NCBI GenBank assembly: GCA_029204225.1
Contig: CM055112.1
Location: 26,563,864 to 26,627,863 of the forward strand
DNA length: 64,000 bases
Direction of reading: 5' to 3'
Source: Diphasiastrum complanatum
Lineage: Eukaryota > Streptophyta > Lycopodiopsida > Lycopodiales > Lycopodiaceae
This document shows positions 58,456 through 64,000 of this stretch, piece after piece. How positions within the stretch are numbered: the stretch's first letter is position 1; every line of letters starts with the position of its first letter. The position numbers and the translations under genes were made by a program. Under the pieces are notes generated by a model that made no database searches, was not told the origin of the DNA, and saw only the letters and a list, made by a program, of their open reading frames with translations.

Positions 58456-58701
58456 TTATGTTTTTATTTGAAATTCTGGGGAACTCATATTTATAGGGGT
58501 AGGAGGAGACAAAGATTTTGAAGGAGGAGGAGATTTATTAGGAGAGGAAGAATTAGCAGGAGAAGATAAAAATGGAGTTCTGGGAGGAGAAGAAGGAGAC
58601 TTAGGAGAAGACATGGGAGGAGATTGTCTGGCAGATAGAATCTCATCTAGAGGAGATGGCTTTGAAAAATCCCTCGCTTTATTAGGAGAGTCATGAGACA
58701 T
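58456..58701 (-). CDS. Small Ser/Pro-rich ORF next to the histone fold
   Basis: 81 codons from ATG 58701: SPNKARDFSKPSPLDEIL, then repeated SPPxSPxSPP-type and KSP motifs. A TATA-like catatatagagtggg lies only about 20-35 bp upstream on the minus strand, similar in wording to the X promoter of copy A. It follows the histone fold of copy B (stop at 58723). It may be a separate product, or the displaced counterpart of the proline-rich linker in copy A. No membrane or signal sequence. Low complexity makes homology judgement unreliable. Confidence 0.4.
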   Translation of the reverse strand: MSHDSPNKARDFSKPSPLDEILSARQSPPMSSPKSPSSPPRTPFLSSPANSSSPNKSPPPSKSLSPPTPINMSSPEFQIKT

Positions 58702-58722
58702 CTTCTTTGAAACACTCCCACT

Positions 58723-59120
58723 CTATATATGAAAAACAAGCCGGGATGGTTGATTTTGCTTTTGTTTTCTCCTCTCAAAATCTTGTTTAGGAGGAGAGGA
58801 AGGAGCAGGTCTAAAGTACTCTGCAAATTTGTCATATGTGTCCCGTAGCCTGAACACAATGTTGAAATCCTTAAGCATGATGGTCACCCTTTTGGCATGG
58901 ACAGCTGCAACAATAGTATCTGAAAACAATTTCACTTGGAAATCTTCATATGCAGTGTGCAACGCCTCTATTGCCGTTACAGTCCATCTCACAACTTTTT
59001 GTAACCTGTCTGATGGATCTCTGTATGTGAGCTTTCGGAATCAGAAGATTATTGGTCTTCTCTAGCTTCCGAATATCCTTGAGCCAAGGTGGGTCTCTTC
59101 TCCAATGCCCCTTGGCCTTT
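58723..59120 (-). pseudogene. CENH3-like histone fold, copy B
   Basis: Minus strand: PPWLKDIRKLEKTNN, LLIPKAHIQRSIRQV, then after a one-base frameshift near 59000 VVRWTVTAIEALHTAYEDF, QVKLFSDTIVAAVHAKRVTI and LKDFNIVFRLRD. This covers helix N, loop 1 and helices 1-3 of an H3 fold. LLIPxA, RWT at the start of helix 2, LFSD and KDF are CENH3-type choices; canonical H3 has LLIRKLP, RFQ, LFED and KDI. A C-terminal extension (YDKFAEYFRPAPSSPPKQDF, then ERRKQKQNQPSR) follows the fold. The H3-like tail and polyproline linker of copy A were not found upstream. It diverges strongly from copy A, so the two copies are old relatives. Decayed, with at least one stop or frameshift. Confidence 0.75.
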
Positions 59121-60568
59121 CAAAAAGATACTTTTTATATTTTTCAACGCGCATATACTGCATGTGAAAACCTGAGAGGCTATTCTCGCGCATTGAACTG
59201 ATATTAGAAGATAATATGAATGATCAAAGCTTGACTCAATAAATTCTCCTTAGCTTTGGACAATATGAAGAGTCTATCGAATCAAGCTTTGATCATGCAA
59301 AATACCTGTTGGAGGGTTTGCGGATCCCAAGGCAACCCTAACCCTAGTTAATAAGTGAGGGGGATTTGGCACCCTGCGTGTGTAAGTCCAACCCAATGAT
59401 CACATAGTTATTTGATTAATTAGAATGTTAATAAAAGGACTTTAGGCCTTTTTGCGGGACTTTTAATGTCGCAGGGCCTAAATGTCAAGTTAGTGAATAA
59501 AGTTGGGTTTCCCTCCAATTTTGATGGTTCCCACACTTTTTTAAATTTGGATAAAAAGATAGACAAGATTGGACCAACAGGATTCAGAGGCCAGGGTCCT
59601 CCTCTCTACTATAAAAAGAGACCAACTCGAGTTGGTCCTCATGTTCATTTTCTCATTTTAATAAAGCAGATTGGTTCTCTTAAAAAATGGATTGATGAAT
59701 GTCCTTGCTCTCCTTTCTTCTCCTCCATTTCTCATGTTTTCTTTGGATTTTGCTAATTGTTGGATTTGATCATTATTGGGATTGCTATTTCTTATGCTTT
59801 TTGTGAGAGAGAAAGGGAGAGAGAGAAGAGTAAGTTTCTATCATTGTTGTGGATTTAGGGTTAATGGATGTAGTGTTAATGCTTAGTGTTAATGGATGTT
59901 AGTGTTAGATCCTCCATTCATGTTGAAATCTGAACTGTACTATCGCTCTCATGGGAACAAACCTACGCGTGACAACTAACTTCGTCTCTTTGATGCTAAA
60001 TTGACTAGATCTTGGATTCAGGTTAGACAAGGAAAGAAACCCACTACAATACCCTCCAATAATTTCAAAAAATCTCCAAAATTTTTTTTCCTACAATAGC
60101 GATTTGACGTGCGCAGTCCAAGTGAAAAATCATTGTCTTCTCCAACGGCACGCTGATCCGATATCTGAGACGCATTGAAAATATATTGAAACGCATTATG
60201 AACACCTTATGAAAATGTTCTGAATGAACATTATTTCAAAAGAAAAAATCTCGTCTTTACGGTGCTTAAATAAGACGAGAGTCTGTAATAATTCTCCTCG
60301 TACACATTTTTCGATATTATTCATTTAATATTTATTTATTATTTGTTTAATGGTGATTCAAGGCTAGTGATGGACTATTCAATGAATTACGGCGCAGGTA
60401 TAGATTCTAGGATCAGGGCTAATGATAATTCGTAGAATCTAGTGATAGACTACTTAATGTATTCCGGCGTAGGTACAAATTTGTCTCACTATGATTGGTG
60501 GATAAATATAGGTTGTGTTCCTCAATTCATTATTTGACAAATGTATGGCTGTGATCAGCAAAAATTGG
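59121..60568. other. No gene recognised
   Basis: Divergent gap between the histone-like (-) and X (+) genes of copy B. AT-rich. A short repeated phrase (gtgatgga/gtgatagactattcaatgaattacggcgcaggta, about 60367-60400 and 60450-60475) and a GA-rich patch (59800-59830) are present. The ORF 59466-59756 shows no motif. Confidence 0.4.
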
Positions 60569-60581
60569 CTATAAATATGGG
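60569..60581 (+). promoter_or_regulatory. TATA box upstream of X, copy B
   Basis: ctataaatatggg lies about 280 bp upstream of the inferred X start at 60855. Confidence 0.4.
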
Positions 60582-60854
60582 CACCACTTTCCATAATTCG
60601 ATTCCGTGATCTTTTATTCTGAACTCACTAGTTATTTTATTTTCTTTCTTTCTTGCGATATCGAATCGACGCGTGCCTTCCCATACGATGCACGATCGGA
60701 TTCATTCAGGTGTGCTAAATCGATATCATCATCTTCTGATGTGTGCTTGTGAAAAATTTCAGTCGTGTCCTAACGGTATTGGATCAATGCGCGCACTGTT
60801 GTTCATTCCTCTACTGATATCATTTGGTCGCGTTGAACCGATATCAGGTTTAAT

Positions 60855-62380
60855 ATGGCTAGTTCCTCCATGTCCTCAAATAACAAACTTCTGGATTTTT
60901 TGAATGCTAATGACATTCCATTTGAGAAATTAGAGTATTTTGTGAGAATTTTTTTGCTCCCTTCGATATCGATAAGCTAATTTATGAAAATCGTTATAAT
61001 TTATTTTCTTATCTTGATCATTTTTCTCAGATTATTAGTACTCTTGTTTTGGATATAAATAGTTTTTGTTTCGTTCATTTTCAGGATCTTGTGCATTCTA
61101 AACCATCTTCTAAGCATAAACACAATAGAAATTACTCTAACCTGCATGACCATTTCAAAAGAAATATATATTGTGATATCCACAAAAGAATATGTCGCCT
61201 TCTCATCAAAGGAATGGCTTTTGTCTTTTACATATCTGCTGAAATTCCAGATGATGAATCTGTTAAATCTTCAACTGTTCCATTGATCGAAGCATCTGCA
61301 CCTGTTCCAATTGATGTAGATGATGCAGATACTGATAGCATCTATGGCTTCATATTATCAAAAAACTCTCCCGCGTTCTATAATCCTCTTTGATTCTCTT
61401 CCATCTGCATCTCATGTTAATCAATTAACTCTACTCAATGTTCCCTTATATTTTATAAATAATGAAAGTTATATTTCATTTAATGATATAGAATATGTTT
61501 TGATTTTGAGAGAGGATGAAATCCTCTCAATTTTTGCTCAAAATTTATCAGAATTTTCTGGCATTGTTGATTACACATATGATGACCTTGAAATTGAGAT
61601 AGATTATGATAAAGATGGCAATTGAAAATCTGGCAATGAGGCCTTGGAGGTCATGATTGAAAAATCTAAAGCCTATGAAAAAACTTTGCCTACAGAAGAG
61701 GAATTTTTGGAATTCCAAAAAAAATATCCCCCAAGGCCTAGATATATTTCCTCCAGAAATGTAGAGGCCATTGGAGGACATGACATTAGTAGAGCAAACA
61801 TCGTTGAATATAATGATTATAATCCGGTACGTAAATATTATATTGGTATTGATATTGCTTAGTTTTCTTATTTCAAACACTGCGTTAAAGTATGAGTTTA
61901 CAGTGTTATGTATCATTCTAAATTTTTTTTTTTTTTTGTACAAGATGCTATTGAAATAGATGCCTTTGGTATGAGACATGGAGGCGTCCGAGGTGTATCA
62001 GTCGGGAGAAAGGATGTGTCTGTATCTCATTATTTGAAAAAATTTCAAAATAATGAGATTTGTATATATCATTCATCTTTTAATCCATATGCAACCACTG
62101 TCATTATGGCCATCAAATCATTATCAATTTGTTTAGGAGGCCATAAGTACGCAAAAGGAACATATAAAATAATTTTTGTAAAAGGGATTTGGCTATTAAA
62201 ATATTCGGTTATACTCCCAATGAGACTACAAAAAGATCATCTGCAATGGCCCTTTATTTGGGTTACATTGATATGAGCAAAAGGAAAAATTTAGAATTTT
62301 TGGATCCATATGAAAGGAGATTATTCCTTCATGACAATACCATTCGTCTGAATCTTGAAGAGGATGATGGTGATAAATAG
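60855..62380 (+). pseudogene. Protein X, copy B
   Basis: ATG 60855 gives MASSSMSSNNKLLDFLNAND, parallel to MSSSKIELANLL of copy A. A frameshift in a T run (about 60950) leads to FAPFDIDKLIYENRYNLFSY. Later come the acidic stretch, SYISFNDIEYVLILREDEI (about 61465-61525) and FSGIVDYTYDDLEIEIDYD, then a TGA stop. Next are EEFLEFQKKYPPRPRYISSR and an intron (61828-61943, gtacgt...tacaag). Then IEIDAFGMRHGGVRGVSVGR, HYLKKFQNNEICIYH and MAIKSLSICLGGHKYAKGTY follow. After a frameshift, IFGYTPNETTKRSSAMALYL and EFLDPYERRLFLHDNT end at TAG 62378. It is convergent with the transposase, whose stop lies about 30 bp away. The conserved blocks are those listed for copy A. Function unknown. Confidence 0.65.
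61828..61943 (+). other. Intron of protein X, copy B
   Basis: Donor gtacgt, acceptor after a T-rich tract (tttttgtacaag), just before the codons for DAIEIDAFG. Copy A has an acceptor (ccaaatgtag) before DAMELDAFA at the same protein position, showing a conserved intron. Confidence 0.65.
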
Positions 62381-62409
62381 ACAATCTTTTGTAATAGATT
62401 TTTGATATA

Positions 62410-64000
62410 TTACAAGGATCTCTCTTTTGTTATGAATTTGAATGCCTTTCGAAATATCGTAATACTTGGCAAGTTTTTAGCTTGATATCTAAATTGTGCT
62501 CTTCTATAAAACCACTGAAAAAGTTGAACTAAATATTTATTTCTTGAATTGTGTCCTACATGATTTGTTGCTCTATGAAATGCTCCCCTTGCTTGCCAAT
62601 GAGATTTTTCTATGTCTTGTGATGACCAGATACTTAAGCTCTCATATTCCTTTGAAAAATAAGTTGCATGATGAAGAAGGATGTGTTGCAAACAATAGTT
62701 TTGATTAGTTACATCAGTAGAAAAAATATAAGCCTGAATGAGAAAAGTACCAGATAATGATATAGATTAGCAGCATGTAAAGAGTAACGTTGTCTTTTCC
62801 CCAACAATCATGTACAAATTTTACAAATGTGGAGCAATGATTTTGCAAAGTCCTCATGTCTTCTGATGATAGGTTTTCTTTCTTGATAACACCTATGAGT
62901 TTGTCTAAGTTGGTCCACACTTGTTCCTTTTCCACTCGATTACTTCCTTCCAGTGTTCGTGTGACTTGAACAATTTCTCTCCAAATTTCGTATCTGACAC
63001 TTGATTCTTTGCATGTGTGATTGGATAAGAATCTTCTTGCTTTAGCACCTCCAATTGATGGGTTATTAGGAACGTTTCCTTTTTTCTCGGAAAGTCTATC
63101 ACTTTTTTCAATCATGGCATTCCCTTTATGTAGTCCTGCATTTGACAGAACTATTTTCAACCTCCTAATTGTTGCTTTAGCCACAGACTCCGGTTTATGA
63201 TTCCATGCTAGTAGAATATGTAGGTAAATAAGTTTTTCAATAATACGAACATCATCATGCAATGTGCATATGTGAACATTTTTTAATGGAATTGGCAGAA
63301 CACTTTTCATATTTGGATCTTTAGCTTCTCGTGTTGGGCCAGTGTTTGTTGATTGTCCCGAATTCATATTGTAGCAATCCTTCATGCAATAAAGACATGG
63401 ATGCTTTGATGTTGCCCCATGAGAAACATTATACATACATTTTAATGTTTTCAAATCCCCTGCAAGGTGCCATTGAATTTGAAAACTTCCATGGTTTTCA
63501 ACTGTAAATTTCTCACCCTCCAATGTCACTTTATAATCTCGCCATAATTTGTTCTTGAAAATATCCATGTAAGCATTTTATGGTCCTCTTTCAAGAGCTG
63601 TAGAGAAGCAAGTAATGCATGACATGTCAATAAAACTGGCAAGGTATAAATTGTTAATAACGACATTCTAAATGAAAATTGAAATGTATACCTGGAATGC
63701 CGCCAACCACCATATGTGATTTTTCGATTGAACACTAAATCTTCGATCATTTGTATATGAAATTTTGTTCATCAAAGTGACACTCACTTGTTCCAACTTT
63801 TGACCCTTGATGATTTCAGATTCATCCAATTTTATTACAATAATGATCTTTCCATCTACTTGATGTTCGTCTAGTTTATAAAATCGAATAATGTATTTTA
63901 GAACATTTTCAATTTCAAGAAAAATATAATTGCAATCGTTGTAATTGAGCTCACCATATTCTAATTTGTATAATTCAGTTATATGAAGTGGTTGGCCAAC
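62410..64000 (-). pseudogene. DDE-like transposase candidate, copy B (runs off window)
   Basis: Minus strand from the window edge: LNYNDCNYIFLEIENVLKYI, IIIVIKLDESEIIKGQKLEQ and FSVQSKNHIWWLAAFQ. Then intron 63691-63598 (gtatac...ctacag), LLKEDHKMLTWIF, FQIQWHLAGDLKTLKCMY, CLYCMKDCYNMNSGQS, IPLKNVHICTLHDDVRIIEK and IGGAKARRFLSNHTCKES. After a degenerate intron near 62700, YESLSIWSSQDIEKSHWQAR and YLVQLFQWFYRRAQF follow. CLYC suggests a zinc-binding pair after the DLKTLK Asp. The last intron lacks GT and AG here but is intact in copy A. The N-terminal coiled-coil part lies beyond the window. Confidence 0.68.
63598..63691 (-). other. Transposase intron, copy B
   Basis: gtatac...ctacag between AAFQ and LLKEDH. 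Present at the same place in remnant D (23562-23643), absent in copy A, which instead has an intron at 10897-10983 that copy B lacks. Confidence 0.7.

Overview
This is a repeat-rich, AT-rich nuclear window from a land plant. The evidence is nested Ty1/copia and Ty3/gypsy elements with plant-type primer-binding sites, a CACTA (TNP2) remnant, a tRNA-derived SINE, GT-AG introns, long CT/GA/GT microsatellites and a decayed plant bHLH gene. The species cannot be read from the sequence. I see no intact single-copy host gene.

The most interesting content is an unfamiliar DNA-transposon-like gene set present in several decayed copies. Copy A (about 3.4-12.5 kb) has four genes: an unrecognised three-exon gene (Y, +), a long protein with an H3-like N-terminal tail and a C-terminal histone H3/CENH3-type fold (+), a conserved protein X (-) and a large DDE-like transposase candidate (-). 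A perfect 38-bp inverted repeat flanks the block (3391-3428 and 12433-12470). Copy B (58.4-64 kb, cut by the window edge) again clusters a CENH3-like histone fold, protein X and the same transposase, in a different gene orientation. Remnant C (about 1.0-1.7 kb) is a third X. Remnant D (about 22.8-23.8 kb) is a third transposase piece. All copies carry stops or frameshifts. Many stops fit C-to-T change at CAG, CAA or CGA codons.

1-4.3 kb: copia leader fragment, X remnant C, a copia/chromovirus junction with chromodomain, polypurine tract and start of a 3' LTR. 4.3-12.5 kb: copy A. 12.5-22.8 kb: mostly noncoding, with a coiled-coil ORF relic, a perfect hairpin, a bHLH pseudogene, foldback repeats, microsatellites, a MITE-like element and the SINE. 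22.8-25.5 kb: transposase remnant D and the 5' end of an LTR element. 25,538-33,696: a complete gag-only LTR retrotransposon (TR-GAG type) with a 5-bp target duplication. 34-48 kb: a Ty3/gypsy element on the minus strand with an extra ORF after pol, split by a complete but defective copia element (37,207-42,352, target duplication atatg). 48-57.5 kb: three truncated copia copies. 57.9-58.3 kb: CACTA remnant. 58.4-64 kb: copy B.

The retroelement genes are standard gag/pol modules. The Y/histone/X/transposase set is the candidate undescribed system: a transposon that carries, and has kept in two diverged copies, a centromere-type histone H3 relative.
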